Assembly (NCBI GenBank): GCA_902618945.1
Contig: CACNCK010000004.1
Span: 20,577 to 84,576 of the forward strand
DNA: 64,000 bases
Reading direction: 5' to 3'
Origin: an uncultured SAR86 cluster bacterium
GTDB lineage: Bacteria; Pseudomonadota; Gammaproteobacteria; Magnimaribacterales; Magnimaribacteraceae
Both the position numbers and the translations under genes were made by a program. This document shows, one piece after another, positions 49,679 through 58,984 of this stretch (within the stretch, counting starts at the first letter, position 1; every line of letters starts with the position of its first letter). The notes beneath the pieces are model-generated. The model was not told the origin of the DNA and made no database searches. It saw nothing but the letters and a program-made list of their open reading frames with translations.

Positions 49679-50800
49679 TTAATTGCTAGTATCAAAGAAT
49701 GATTTTACCTTAGAAAACCATTCATCTCTTAATGGATTCTGCCGAGAATTATCAGAGATTGAAGCTTGAAATTCTTTAAGAAGTTGTTTTTGATCTTTTG
49801 AAAGGTTTTGTGGTGTTTCTATCACGGCTCTGCATAGAAGATCACCAGTGGAGCCTCCTCTGATTGGACTTATGCCTTTACCCCTTAGTCTGAATAGTTT
49901 TCCGGTCTGTGTACCCTCAGGTATTTTTATTTTTACTTTACCATCCAAAGTGGGTATTTGAATTTCCCCTCCCAATGTTGCGTCTATAAAGCTTATGGGA
50001 GCTTCGCAATAGAGATGTTTACCATCGCGTTCAAATACATCATGAGGTAAAACTTTAATTTGAACAAATAAATCGCCTGAAGGACCCCCATTCAATCCAG
50101 CCTCACCTTCTCCGGAAAGCCTAATTCTATCTCCTGTATCGACTCCTGCAGGTATTTTTACAGATAGAGTTTTGCGTTTTTCTACCCTACCTTGGCCCCC
50201 ACATGTCTTGCAGGGATGACTAATAATTTGGCCTGAACCACCACATTTTCTGCAAGTCTGTGCAACTGAAAAAAAACCTTGTTGCATTCTAACCTGGCCA
50301 GTCCCTCCGCATGCATCACAAGTCATTAGCTTACTATGCTCTTCTGCACCTGTTCCTCCACAAGAAGAACAAGTATCGAGGCAAGTTATGGCGATCTTTT
50401 CTGTCACACCCCTAACTGCATCTTCAAGAGATATTGTCATGGAGTATTGTAGATCTGAACCTTTATTAGATCTTTGCCTACGCCCAAAAGGATCTCCGCC
50501 ACCAAATATATCACCGAAGATATCGCCAAAAATATCATTGAAGCCTTGAGAGCCGCCGCCTCCAAAGCTTGAGGGGTCTACACCATCATGACCAAACTGA
50601 TCATATGCATTTCTTTTTGATCCATCTGATAAAACTTCATAAGCTTCTGAAGCTTCTTTAAATTTTTCGGCGGCTGAGGGATCATCCGAATTCCTATCAG
50701 GATGGTATTTCATTGCAAGCTTACGATAAGCTTTTTTTAAATCATCATCAGATGCTCCTCTTTGAACACCTAAGACGTCATAATAATCCTTTTTAGACAT
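49679..50800 (-). CDS. dnaJ: Chaperone DnaJ
   Basis: DnaJ delivers clients to DnaK and stimulates its ATPase. The 373-residue type I protein has the J domain with HPD at residues 33-35, a Gly/Phe-rich region (about 75-105), four zinc-finger repeats ([32 protein letters not shown]) and the C-terminal substrate-binding domains. It lies 30 bases after dnaK with no terminator between them. Confidence 0.98.
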   Translation of the reverse strand: MSKKDYYDVLGVQRGASDDDLKKAYRKLAMKYHPDRNSDDPSAAEKFKEASEAYEVLSDGSKRNAYDQFGHDGVDPSSFGGGGSQGFNDIFGDIFGDIFGGGDPFGRRQRSNKGSDLQYSMTISLEDAVRGVTEKIAITCLDTCSSCGGTGAEEHSKLMTCDACGGTGQVRMQQGFFSVAQTCRKCGGSGQIISHPCKTCGGQGRVEKRKTLSVKIPAGVDTGDRIRLSGEGEAGLNGGPSGDLFVQIKVLPHDVFERDGKHLYCEAPISFIDATLGGEIQIPTLDGKVKIKIPEGTQTGKLFRLRGKGISPIRGGSTGDLLCRAVIETPQNLSKDQKQLLKEFQASISDNSRQNPLRDEWFSKVKSFFDTSN

Positions 50801-50830
50801 CTGTTAATTGCAGCCTAATAGGACGAATAC

Positions 50831-52750
50831 TTAAGAATTTTGACTTTCTTTTTCTTCGGTTACTTCCTCAAAGTCAGCGTCTACAACATCTGAATCTGAA
50901 TCTTGAGCTTCTTGCTCTGGAGACTCTTTACTCTTAGCTTCCTCCTCATACATTCTTTGTGCGAGAGGTGCAGAAGCTTCGGAGAGGGCTTTTACTTTAT
51001 TGTCTATTTCTTCTTTATCTTCACCCTTTAAAGCCTCTTCGAGTTCTTTAATTCCATTTTCAATAGCTTCTTTTTCACTATCTTCTACTTTGTCTTTGGC
51101 CTCTTCTAAGGTTTTCTTGCAACTATGAACAAGATTTTCGCCTAAATTCTTAGCTTGAACTAACTCTTCAAACTTTTTGTCATCTTCAGCATGTGCCTCG
51201 GCATCTTTCACCATTTGTTCTATCTCTTCGTCTGATAAGCCGCTTGAAGCTTTAATCTCTATAGACTGTTCTTTTCCAGTTGCTTTGTCTTTGGCTGATA
51301 CATTGAGTATTCCATTTGCGTCTAGATCGAAGGATACTTCAATTTGAGGCATTCCTCGTGGAGATGCAGGTATATCTGTTAGATTAAATTGACCAAGTGT
51401 TTTATTTTCAGTGGCTTGCTTTCTTTCACCTTGTAACACATGCACAGTGACGGCAGTTTGGTTATCTTCAGCAGTTGAAAAGACTTGTGACTTATTTGTA
51501 GGAATCGTCGTATTTTTATCTATCAAAGGCGTCATCACACCTCCCATAGTCTCGATGCCCAAAGTCAGAGGAGTTACATCTAATAAGAGTACATCAGTAA
51601 CATCTCCAGCTAATACAGCACCCTGAATCGCGGCACCAACAGATACGGCTTCGTCTGGATTAACATCTTTTCTTGCTTCTTTTCCAAAGAAAGCTTTAAC
51701 TTTTTCTTGTACAAGTGGCATTCTTGTTTGTCCACCGACCAATATTACTTCGTCAACTTCAGATGCTTTCAGGCCAGCATCTTTGAGAGCAATCTCAGTA
51801 GGTTTTATAGTTCTATCAACTAGGTCTTCAACCAGGGATTCTAATTTTGCTCTAGTTAATTTATGCACAAAATGCTTTGCACCTGATGAATCTGCTGTTA
51901 TGTAAGGGAGATTAATTTCAGACTGTTGATTGCTTGAAAGTTCAATTTTAGCTTTTTCAGCAGCCTCTTTTAACCTCTGTAGGGCAGCCGAGTCATTGTG
52001 CAGGTCTAAACCAGACTCCTTCTTAAATTCGTCTGCGAGGTATTCGATTAGGGCAATATCAAAATCTTCACCTCCAAGAAAAGTATCACCATTTGTTGAT
52101 AGGACTTCGAATTGATGTTCTCCATCAATTTCTGCGATTTCTATGATAGAAACATCAAACGTTCCGCCACCTAAGTCATACACAGCAATCTTTTGATCAC
52201 CTTTACCTTTATCCAGTCCATAAGCCAGAGCAGCAGCTGTTGGTTCATTTATAATCCTTTTTACTTCTAAGCCAGCTATTTTTCCAGCATCTTTTGTTGC
52301 TTGTCTTTGTGAGTCATTAAAATAAGCGGGTACTGTTATAACTGCCTCCTTAATTTCTTGCCCAAGATAATCCTCAGCAGTCTTTTTCATTTTCTTTAGA
52401 ATCTCAGCAGAAACTTGTTGTGGGGCTAATTTTTTTCCTTCGGCCTCAACCCAAGCATCTCCATTATCTGCAGCAAGAATTTTGTATGGCACCATATCAC
52501 TATCTTTTTTAACAACGTCATCATCGTGCTTTCTTCCAATAAGGCGCTTTATGGCATACAAGGTATTTTCAGCATTAGTGACAGCCTGGTTTTTAGCTGA
52601 ATCACCAACCTTTATTTCATCCCCGTAGGCAACTACCGAAGGAGTAGTTCTTTTACCTTCAGAATTTTCTATTACCTTAGCTTGATCCCCTTCCATAACC
52701 GAAACACATGAATTTGTTGTTCCTAAGTCTATACCAATTACTTTAGCCAT
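50831..52750 (-). CDS. dnaK: Chaperone DnaK (Hsp70)
   Basis: The 639-residue Hsp70 has the ATPase domain starting [11 protein letters not shown], the phosphate-2 motif [15 protein letters not shown], the linker and substrate-binding domain from about residue 390 ([14 protein letters not shown]), and a helical lid with an acidic C-terminal tail (ending in a [11 protein letters not shown] motif). It has its own sigma-32-like promoter and a TTGGAG ribosome binding site. Confidence 0.99.
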   Translation of the reverse strand: MAKVIGIDLGTTNSCVSVMEGDQAKVIENSEGKRTTPSVVAYGDEIKVGDSAKNQAVTNAENTLYAIKRLIGRKHDDDVVKKDSDMVPYKILAADNGDAWVEAEGKKLAPQQVSAEILKKMKKTAEDYLGQEIKEAVITVPAYFNDSQRQATKDAGKIAGLEVKRIINEPTAAALAYGLDKGKGDQKIAVYDLGGGTFDVSIIEIAEIDGEHQFEVLSTNGDTFLGGEDFDIALIEYLADEFKKESGLDLHNDSAALQRLKEAAEKAKIELSSNQQSEINLPYITADSSGAKHFVHKLTRAKLESLVEDLVDRTIKPTEIALKDAGLKASEVDEVILVGGQTRMPLVQEKVKAFFGKEARKDVNPDEAVSVGAAIQGAVLAGDVTDVLLLDVTPLTLGIETMGGVMTPLIDKNTTIPTNKSQVFSTAEDNQTAVTVHVLQGERKQATENKTLGQFNLTDIPASPRGMPQIEVSFDLDANGILNVSAKDKATGKEQSIEIKASSGLSDEEIEQMVKDAEAHAEDDKKFEELVQAKNLGENLVHSCKKTLEEAKDKVEDSEKEAIENGIKELEEALKGEDKEEIDNKVKALSEASAPLAQRMYEEEAKSKESPEQEAQDSDSDVVDADFEEVTEEKESQNS

Positions 52751-52780
52751 TTTTTCGCTCCAATTAAGTTCTAATACATA

Positions 52781-52808
52781 AGTTGGGGCTTATGCATACT
52801 ATTTCAAG
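52781..52808 (-). promoter_or_regulatory. Sigma-32-like heat-shock promoter of dnaK
   Basis: On the minus strand CTTGAA (52808-52803) and CCCCAACT (52788-52781) are 14 bases apart, very near the sigma-32 consensus CTTGAA-N14-CCCCATNT. Transcription would start about 24 bases before the dnaK ATG, so dnaK-dnaJ-dapB could be induced separately from grpE. Confidence 0.7.
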
Positions 52809-52813
52809 TTTTT

Positions 52814-53389
52814 TTATGATTTTTCTTGAGATTTCTTTGAAACTACAACTTTTGCGGGCCTGAGTGTTCTATCCATTATTGTGTAGCCCTTTTGCACAAC
52901 ATCAATAATCGTATTAGTATCGAGGGAATCGTCTTCTATTAATGAAATAGCTTCATGTTTTTCAGGATCAAAATTTTTGTTGCTAGTATCAATAACCTCA
53001 ATACTTGATGAATTTAAAGAGCCTTCTAGACTCTTAAGTGTCAATTCAAGACCTTCTTTTACAGAGAGAAATTGTTCATCATCGCCACATGATTCTATTG
53101 CTCTTTCTAGATTATCTGCAACAGATAAGAAATCTTTAGCTAATGACTCTACCCCGAATAACCTTGCTTTGGTTACTTCCTGTGCGGCTATTCTTCTTAC
53201 ATTTTGAACTTCTGCCTTAGCTCGAAGAAGCTGATCTTCTAAATCTTTGATTATTTCTTCTTGAGAAATTTCTTCTGGTTCCTCAATGGAGTCATTTTCT
53301 TCAATATCTAGAGAAACTTCTTCTTCTGCACTATTTTCTTCTTTTTCTTGATTTTGTTCTTTAGTATCTTTGTTCAATGTTTTCTCCAT
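52814..53389 (-). CDS. grpE: Nucleotide exchange factor GrpE
   Basis: GrpE releases ADP from DnaK. The up-to-191-residue protein has an acidic, disordered N-terminus, a long coiled coil (about 45-100, with AEVQNVRRIAAQE) and the C-terminal beta wing with VQKGYTIMDRTLRPAKVVVS. The ATG at 53389 is only a few bases after the expected transcript start. A TTG four codons later (53377) has GGAG six bases upstream, so that may be the true start. The frame is the same. Confidence 0.95.
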   Translation of the reverse strand: MEKTLNKDTKEQNQEKEENSAEEEVSLDIEENDSIEEPEEISQEEIIKDLEDQLLRAKAEVQNVRRIAAQEVTKARLFGVESLAKDFLSVADNLERAIESCGDDEQFLSVKEGLELTLKSLEGSLNSSSIEVIDTSNKNFDPEKHEAISLIEDDSLDTNTIIDVVQKGYTIMDRTLRPAKVVVSKKSQEKS

Positions 53390-53398
53390 TCAAACCCT

Positions 53399-53426
53399 AT
53401 ATGGGGTTTAAAGCGGCCTATTCAAG
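53399..53426 (-). promoter_or_regulatory. Sigma-32-like heat-shock promoter of grpE
   Basis: On the minus strand CTTGAA (53426-53421) and CCCCATAT (53406-53399) are 14 bases apart, a full match to the sigma-32 consensus. It lies in the 42-bp spacer after fur. The -10 is inside an inverted repeat (AAACCC/GGGTTT, 53392-53409). Confidence 0.78.
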
Positions 53427-53431
53427 TATTT

Positions 53432-53836
53432 TTATTTTTTGATAGGTTTTACATATAAAACCATACTATGATCTATAATTTCATAGCCATGCTCTGTAGC
53501 TAGTATTTTTTGCCTCTCTTCTATGACATCATCTGTAAACTCAATTACATCTCCGGTATCCAGGCAAACCATATGATCATGATGATCAGAAGGAGTTAAT
53601 TCATAAACTGCATGGCCTTCTTCAAAGTTATGTCTTATACAAATTCCGGCTTGCTCAAATTGAGTTAGAACTCTGTAAACGGTCGCTAAACCTACTTCTT
53701 CACCTGCATCAATAAGTTTCCTATAAATATCTTCTGCGCTCAGGTGAGCTTGATCTTCTTCGAGGAGCTCAAGTATCCTTAACCTTGGAAGGGTTACTTT
53801 TAAACCAGCCTTTTTTAATTCTGCGTCATCTGTCAA
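53432..53836 (-). CDS. fur: Ferric uptake regulator
   Basis: Fur represses iron-uptake genes when bound to Fe2+. The 134-residue protein has the winged-helix domain (LPRLRILELLEE, GLATVYRVLTQFEQAGI) and the metal site HHDHMVC. The second Cys of the E. coli CxxC structural zinc motif is Thr here (CLDTGDVIEF), as in the Pseudomonas aeruginosa protein, and the length is the same as in that species. It is divergent from bamE, a conserved pairing. Confidence 0.96.
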   Translation of the reverse strand: MTDDAELKKAGLKVTLPRLRILELLEEDQAHLSAEDIYRKLIDAGEEVGLATVYRVLTQFEQAGICIRHNFEEGHAVYELTPSDHHDHMVCLDTGDVIEFTDDVIEERQKILATEHGYEIIDHSMVLYVKPIKK

Positions 53837-53911
53837 TTTGAGTACCTTTAAATAATTAAGAATAATTGATAGTTAATATTATAATGGCCTAAGACCCATA
53901 ATAGAAAATTA

Positions 53912-54241
53912 ATGAACACAAAATTGAAAGTAAGCACTTTATTGCTAATTGCTCTTTTTCTTACAAATTGCAGTATACCCAGAATTTTTCAAGTTGTGGT
54001 GAGCCAAGGCAACTTAGTTGATCAAGAGATGTTAGATAAACTTGAGATAGGAATGACAGAATCTCAAGTTAAATTCGTTATGGGAACTCCTTTGATATCT
54101 GACACTTTTTATCCTAATAGATGGGATTACTTCACATCAGTAACTCAGGGTGAGAATACTTATACTAACCAAAAAATCACTTTATTCTTCGAAGACAATA
54201 AGCTGTTAAAATGGGAAGGAGAAATAGATATTCCCGAATAA
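53912..54241 (+). CDS. bamE: Outer membrane assembly lipoprotein BamE (SmpA/OmlA)
   Basis: BamE is a lipoprotein subunit of the BAM complex. The 109-residue precursor has a lipobox ending at Cys20 (LTNC), then the SmpA/OmlA domain with QGNLVDQEMLDKLEIGMTESQVKFVMGTPLI-type sequence (KLEIGMTESQV, MGTPL) and DTFYPNRWDYF. A TATAAT lies at 53880-53885. It is divergent from fur and ends one base from the convergent SNF transporter. Confidence 0.94.
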   Translation: MNTKLKVSTLLLIALFLTNCSIPRIFQVVVSQGNLVDQEMLDKLEIGMTESQVKFVMGTPLISDTFYPNRWDYFTSVTQGENTYTNQKITLFFEDNKLLKWEGEIDIPE

Positions 54242-54242
54242 A

Positions 54243-55586
54243 TTAAATAAAAAAGTAGAGAAAGACACAACCAACCATTACGGGCGAAATATAACGAATA
54301 CTAAAATACCAAAATTTAAAAATTAAATTTTCTTCAATATCAAGTTCTTCCAGAACATTCTCTTTCTTCATTACCCAGCCAACAAAAATAGCTATAAATA
54401 TTCCACCTAAAGGGAGCATGATCTGATTAGTTAAAAAGTCTGTGGCATCAAAAAAGTTTTTTCCGAAAATTGTAAATTCGGAAAGTAAATTGAAAGATAA
54501 GGCACTAAATAATCCTATAAACCATGCGATAAATCCTAACAAAAGAGTTGCTGTAATTCTTTTAATTTTAAGAGATTCAATCAACCAAGCTACACCGGGT
54601 TCAATCAGAGAGATTGATGAACTTAAAGCCGCAATGCTTAGTAAAACAAAAAATAAGGTGCCGAAGAAGACTCCTAAAGGCATGGAGCTAAATGCAATAG
54701 GTAATGTAACAAAAACAAGACCTGGACCCTCAGATGCGGCTAAACCATTTGCAAAAACAATTGGAAATATCGCTATACCTGCTAATAAGGCTACTCCGGT
54801 GTCTAATGCAGCTACAGAAATTGCTGTTTTACCGATATTTTGACTTGCTGGCATATAGGCTCCGTAAGCCATAATAGCTCCCATACCTAAACTCAGAGTA
54901 AAGAAAGCCTGTCCTAATGCCTCCAGCATAACTTCAGGAGTAATTTTACTAAAGTCAGGTTGAAATAAGTAAATTAAACCCTCTACAAAAGCTCCAGATT
55001 GAGTTGCATAGATACATAAAAGTATAACTAATACGAATAACATAGGCATCAGAGTATTTATCCATTTTTCGAGACCCTCTAAGATCCCTCTTGCAACTAC
55101 AAATACCGTGACTGATAAAAAGAGTGTATGCCAAAAAATTAGAGAAGTTGGGCTGGCGAGTAATGAATTGAAACTTTGCGTAGAACTCTCAGCGGTTATG
55201 TTTTGAAATCCATTAAAAACATAAGAAAGTGCCCAGCCAGCAGCAACACTATAAAACGATAAAATTAATAATCCAGCTACAGCGCCAGTTGCGCCTAGTA
55301 AAGTCCATGCACTATTGGTATTTGCTTCAAACGCTAAGGCTTTCATGGTGTTGGCAGGACTGCTTCTCCCTCTCCTGCCAATCATAATCTCACCTAACAT
55401 TATCGGTAACCCAATAATTGCTATGCAGGCCAAATATACCAATACAAAAGCACCTCCCCCATTATCTCCAGCCATGTAAGGAAATTTCCAGATATTTCCT
55501 AAACCAACTGCTGAACCTGTTGCGGCTAATATGAATGTCCAACGGCTAGACCATGTTCCATGGATAGACTTTCTTTCTTGTGACAT
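54243..55586 (-). CDS. Neurotransmitter:sodium symporter (SNF) family transporter
   Basis: The 447-residue protein has the LeuT-fold signature at its first helix, ATGSAVGLGNIWKFPYMAGD followed by NGGGAFVLVYL, which holds substrate and sodium sites. About 11-12 helices follow. Bacterial members import amino acids with sodium, which fits a marine host. The substrate cannot be assigned. It starts one base after the stop of the DUF3429-like gene and may share its transcript. Confidence 0.93.
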   Translation of the reverse strand: MSQERKSIHGTWSSRWTFILAATGSAVGLGNIWKFPYMAGDNGGGAFVLVYLACIAIIGLPIMLGEIMIGRRGRSSPANTMKALAFEANTNSAWTLLGATGAVAGLLILSFYSVAAGWALSYVFNGFQNITAESSTQSFNSLLASPTSLIFWHTLFLSVTVFVVARGILEGLEKWINTLMPMLFVLVILLCIYATQSGAFVEGLIYLFQPDFSKITPEVMLEALGQAFFTLSLGMGAIMAYGAYMPASQNIGKTAISVAALDTGVALLAGIAIFPIVFANGLAASEGPGLVFVTLPIAFSSMPLGVFFGTLFFVLLSIAALSSSISLIEPGVAWLIESLKIKRITATLLLGFIAWFIGLFSALSFNLLSEFTIFGKNFFDATDFLTNQIMLPLGGIFIAIFVGWVMKKENVLEELDIEENLIFKFWYFSIRYISPVMVGCVFLYFFI

Positions 55587-55587
55587 A

Positions 55588-56076
55588 TTAATTATAGGTT
55601 TCTAACGGATAAGTATAAGGATTCACCCAATAAGTAAAGATTAACACAAGACAAATACACAAGATAATGCTTATTTTATCGAATAAGTTGTTATAAGAAT
55701 CGTCAAATAAAGAGATCATCGAATTTATAATTTTTAAATGTCTTGTAGTAAAAGTAGAGACTAGTATCAAAAGAATTCCCCACGCAGGATTGATAAAAAT
55801 TGAAAAAAAAGCTCCTGTAAGTGCTGCAGCTAAAGGTATCAAAGAAATAATAATAATCCTGCTTTTATAGTGATTATTATCATAGTTACGAAATGACCAT
55901 ATACTTCCACAAAGAAAGAACATAAGAACAGAAAAATAGATTTGAGCTAAATGAGCCAAAATGTATGCACTTTCGTCATCCGTAAACCATAGAGAAGCGG
56001 TTAGCAATATTAGTGGCCCAACAGAAATATATGCAATTCCCTGAATTGACCTAAATAAAACATCATGTTCTTTCAT
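55588..56076 (-). CDS. DUF3429-like small membrane protein
   Basis: I chose the ATG at 56076, giving about 162 residues beginning MKEHDVLFRSIQGIAYISVG. The longer frame would run into smpB on the other strand. It has four or five helices with a pattern (ILAHLAQIYFSVLMFFLCGSIWSF) that resembles the central motif of DUF3429 proteins. The function is unknown. It is divergent from smpB and lies just upstream of the SNF transporter. Confidence 0.65.
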   Translation of the reverse strand: MKEHDVLFRSIQGIAYISVGPLILLTASLWFTDDESAYILAHLAQIYFSVLMFFLCGSIWSFRNYDNNHYKSRIIIISLIPLAAALTGAFFSIFINPAWGILLILVSTFTTRHLKIINSMISLFDDSYNNLFDKISIILCICLVLIFTYWVNPYTYPLETYN

Positions 56077-56114
56077 GTCTGATACAATTTTATAACAAAG
56101 TTGAGATTCGAACT

Positions 56115-56588
56115 GTGGCAAAAAAAAATAAAAAAAGTGCAAATACAATTTCTGAAAATAGAAAAGCAAGATTTGACTTTGAGATTTCTAAAAAGTTTGA
56201 AGCTGGCTTATCTCTCTTAGGCTGGGAAACAAAAAGTATAAGAGAGAATAATGTTCAAATTGCAGAAGCTTACACTCTCCTTAAGGATAGCGAAGCTTAT
56301 CTAATAGGAAGTTACATTGATCCTTTAAAGAATAGTAATCAGGAGATGGATCCGACTAGATCAAGAAAACTTCTCCTGAATAGAAAGGAATTAAATGAAA
56401 TAATCAAATCTACCTCTCAGAAAGGAAATACTTGTATACCAACAAAACTATATTGGAAAAATGGTCTCATAAAATGTGAAATTGCACTTGCAATAGGTAA
56501 GAAATCCCAGGATAAAAGAAATACGATTAAATCGAGAGATTGGGAACGTCAAAAAGCTCAAGAATTAAGAGAAAGAAACAAAAATTAG
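56115..56588 (+). CDS. smpB: SsrA-binding protein SmpB
   Basis: SmpB binds tmRNA and is needed for trans-translation. The 157-residue protein starts with GTG and has NRKARFDFEISKKFEAGLSL, GWETKSIRENNVQIAEAY, and the basic C-terminal tail GKKSQDKRNTIKSRDWERQK that enters the empty mRNA channel. It lies 40 bases upstream of the tmRNA gene, so both partners are adjacent. Confidence 0.97.
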   Translation: MAKKNKKSANTISENRKARFDFEISKKFEAGLSLLGWETKSIRENNVQIAEAYTLLKDSEAYLIGSYIDPLKNSNQEMDPTRSRKLLLNRKELNEIIKSTSQKGNTCIPTKLYWKNGLIKCEIALAIGKKSQDKRNTIKSRDWERQKAQELRERNKN

Positions 56589-56608
56589 TTAAGTTTCAAC
56601 AGGAAAGG

Positions 56609-56614
56609 TATAAT
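56609..56614 (+). promoter_or_regulatory. -10 element of the tmRNA gene
   Basis: TATAAT ends 14 bases before the mature 5' end. The -35 region overlaps the smpB stop and is weak, so readthrough from smpB may also contribute. Confidence 0.5.
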
Positions 56615-56628
56615 CATGCAGCTTTTTT

Positions 56629-56983
56629 GGGGGCGAACTGGCTTCGACAGTAGATATAAAACCTCAAGTGCATGTCGAGAAGGTAATAATTCTCGTTAAA
56701 AAATTATTGCAAACTTGTTAGTTGGCGAAAACGCAGACTACGCTCTAGCCGCTTAATTGGCTAGCTGTCATTGGTAACGTGCTCGTGCGCCTCCAGTGAC
56801 AGACGATTACACGAGATGCTGAAGTTGCTCTTCTCATTAGTAATTTCTTAAGAATAAATTGAGATCGTCTTTTAATCCCTGTTTATCGGGTGTCTAAAGA
56901 TTAAATTAATAGATAAAACTAAACATGTAGATCTTGTGGCAGAGTACTAGTGGACGCGGGTTCAATTCCCGCCGCCTCCACCA
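56629..56983 (+). ncRNA. ssrA: Transfer-messenger RNA
   Basis: tmRNA rescues stalled ribosomes. The 5' end GGGGGCG pairs with CGCCTCC before the 3' ACCA (one G-U pair), forming the alanine-type acceptor stem. GGCTTCGACAG follows as the D-like region and GGGTTCAATTCCC is the T arm. The CCA is encoded. The whole is 355 bases, in the usual range for one-piece tmRNA. No intrinsic terminator follows. Confidence 0.95.
56709..56756 (+). other. tmRNA tag-peptide reading frame
   Basis: After the AAAAAATTATT segment, comparable to the E. coli sequence before the resume codon, GCA opens a frame encoding ANLLVGENADYALAA and ending in TAA. The ALAA end is the ClpXP degradation signal. The tag is 15 codons, compared with 10 in E. 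coli. Confidence 0.88.
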
Positions 56984-56989
56984 AAAAGT

Positions 56990-57014
56990 GATACCATTAG
57001 ACTGGAGAGGTATC
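56990..57014 (+). promoter_or_regulatory. Hairpin over the epimerase ribosome binding site
   Basis: GATACC (56990-56995) pairs with GGTATC (57009-57014). The loop and 3' arm contain GGAGAGG, the likely ribosome binding site of the next gene. It has no T-tract, so it is not a terminator for tmRNA. It could be a processing signal or a translation damper. Confidence 0.35.
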
Positions 57015-57016
57015 GA

Positions 57017-58099
57017 ATGTCTAAAATTAATAAACAAGATGGTCCTGTAGCAGTAACAGGTGCTAGCGGTTACATCGGGTCTAGGATAGTAGAAGACTTA
57101 TTAGGTCAGGGTAACGACGTGCATGCCTGCGTTAGAGACGCCAGTAATGTTAAAAAAGTAGATCATTTAGTTAAATTAGGCAAGGATGCCCATAATTGCG
57201 ATGTTCAATTATATGAAGGAGACCTCTTCGAGAAAGGAAGTTATGATGATGCTTTTTCAGGTTGTATTTCAGTTATTCATGCCGGTGCGACAGTAGGTTT
57301 CAATAGAGAAACGCCTCAAGAAGTATATGATGGTTGTTTCACAGAAAATGAACATGTAGTTGAGTCAGTTAAAAAGTCTGGCAGTGTAAAGCGTTTGGTA
57401 TTCACCAGTTCTTTTGCCGCTGTAGCTCACCCAAGACCAGAGGGATATATATTTACAGAAGAGGATTGGTGTGGAGATAACGTTGAGGCATATAAAGGTG
57501 CTTGGACTGAAGAAAATATTTCTAAAAACAGAGACATCGCTTATGCAATGGCTAAAGCTAATACAGAGAAAATGATCTATAAAATAGCTGAAGATGATGG
57601 GAATTTTGAGGCTATATCCATTAATCCTTTACATGTCATAGGACCTTTAATGACGGAAAATCATAACCAGTTCTTTAGTTGGCAATTCTTTATTTGGCAA
57701 TTATTAAAAGGAAATAATTTTGGACTTTGGGATGGCAAACAAGTTCGTGGAGATAGAATGCTATGGAACATGGTAGATGTGAGAGATGTGGCCAAAGCTC
57801 ATAGACTGGCCGCTGAAAGTAATATTGCCAAAAATGGATCTAGGTACATACTTTCAGCAACCGATAGATCAGGTGAAAAGTTTACCTGGCAACTACAAGC
57901 AAAACTAATGGAATTATTTCCTGACATAGAAAATATTGGTGGGGAAATGATGGATAATGGCAGACCGATGAAGTATACCTATGATTCACCAAGATCTTAT
58001 TGTATAAAAGCTACAGATGAATTGGGGCTATCGACTTACTCTATTGAAGATACATTGAAAGATACCGGTAATTCTTATATAAAAATAGGACTGCTTTAA
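57017..58099 (+). CDS. NAD(P)-dependent epimerase/dehydratase (dihydroflavonol reductase-like)
   Basis: The 360-residue extended short-chain dehydrogenase has the cofactor motif VTGASGYIGSRIVEDLL near residue 13, the TSSFAAVAH serine segment, and the catalytic YAMAK (YxxxK) motif. It resembles dihydroflavonol-4-reductase-like enzymes that act on ketones or aldehydes. The substrate is unknown. Its stop overlaps that of the convergent SMP-30 gene by 4 bp. Confidence 0.88.
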   Translation: MSKINKQDGPVAVTGASGYIGSRIVEDLLGQGNDVHACVRDASNVKKVDHLVKLGKDAHNCDVQLYEGDLFEKGSYDDAFSGCISVIHAGATVGFNRETPQEVYDGCFTENEHVVESVKKSGSVKRLVFTSSFAAVAHPRPEGYIFTEEDWCGDNVEAYKGAWTEENISKNRDIAYAMAKANTEKMIYKIAEDDGNFEAISINPLHVIGPLMTENHNQFFSWQFFIWQLLKGNNFGLWDGKQVRGDRMLWNMVDVRDVAKAHRLAAESNIAKNGSRYILSATDRSGEKFTWQLQAKLMELFPDIENIGGEMMDNGRPMKYTYDSPRSYCIKATDELGLSTYSIEDTLKDTGNSYIKIGLL

Positions 58100-58968
58100 G
58101 GTGTGCCTGCTCCAGGTACATCAACTTTTACTATCTCTATCTTTCCAGATTTTTCTCTAAGAGCGGCATCGGGATCTACACCTGAACCATTTGAGGTGCA
58201 AATGAACAACGTTTTTCTATCCTCTCCTCCAAGCATACAAGCAAATGCGTTGGTTTCAACAGGAATTCTTTCAGAAATCATGCCTCCCTTGTGTACTCTA
58301 ATGACTTCTGCAGTTGATGGGGAGGCGACCCATATTGCTCCCTCTTCATCTAAACACATTCCATCGGGTAATGGTACTAACCCCTCTTCTGCATTTTCCT
58401 TTAAATCTGCCCAAACTCTGCGATTAGTTAGGCTACCATTGTCTGCCTTGTCGAAAGCAGTTAATCTGGCTGCGTAAGTCTCACCTACTATCAGAGTTTT
58501 ATCATCAGAGGTAATGACCGTACCATTTGGAAAAAGTAAGTCATCTGCTGCGATAACTGGATCTTCACCTGGCTTTACAAGTATCAAATTCGTAGGCTTA
58601 ATTTCTTCACCTGCATAAGTATTAAACCCAAAATTTCCGATATAAGCATTTCCAGAGTGATCCACAACCATGTCATTGCAATGAAAACCTGCAAATTCAG
58701 ATAGGTCAGCTTCCTCTTTTAAGCTGTCATCTTTAAAACTAAGTAACTTCCGGTCTTTCATTGAAACAATTAGCATTGTGCCATCTGGCATCCAGCCCAG
58801 CCCTGAAGGTTGATTAGGAACTTCAACTATTACTTCATAATTTCCTTTTAGATCTAAAGAATAGACCTTGTGACTATAAAAATCAGAGAAATAAAATCGG
58901 TTGGCATACCACCTTGGACCTTCACCGAAGGTCAGGCCATCCATTAATGTTTGCAGTTTTCTTTTCAT
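58096..58968 (-). CDS. SMP-30/gluconolactonase-family protein
   Basis: I chose the ATG at 58968 because AGGAGAGAAGG precedes it. The longer frame (to 59007) overlaps the glycosyltransferase gene and adds nothing family-like. The 290-residue beta propeller has GLTFGEGPRWYANRFYFSD with the metal-binding Glu, NDMVVDHSGNAYIGNFG with the Asn/Asp ligands, and PDGMCLDEEGAIWVAS. Relatives hydrolyse sugar lactones or other lactones. The substrate is unknown. Confidence 0.85.
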   Translation of the reverse strand: MKRKLQTLMDGLTFGEGPRWYANRFYFSDFYSHKVYSLDLKGNYEVIVEVPNQPSGLGWMPDGTMLIVSMKDRKLLSFKDDSLKEEADLSEFAGFHCNDMVVDHSGNAYIGNFGFNTYAGEEIKPTNLILVKPGEDPVIAADDLLFPNGTVITSDDKTLIVGETYAARLTAFDKADNGSLTNRRVWADLKENAEEGLVPLPDGMCLDEEGAIWVASPSTAEVIRVHKGGMISERIPVETNAFACMLGGEDRKTLFICTSNGSGVDPDAALREKSGKIEIVKVDVPGAGTP

Positions 58969-58984
58969 CCTTCTCTCCTCATGA

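Noticed and set aside
53850..53885. A Fur box between fur and bamE
   Set aside because: The stretch is AT-rich with partial GATAAT-like repeats, but the match to a 19-base Fur site is no better than expected in such sequence.
55588..56169. The longer frame of the DUF3429-like protein to 56169
   Set aside because: The first 31 residues are unlike the rest, and this start would overlap the smpB start region. The ATG at 56076 gives a cleaner membrane protein.
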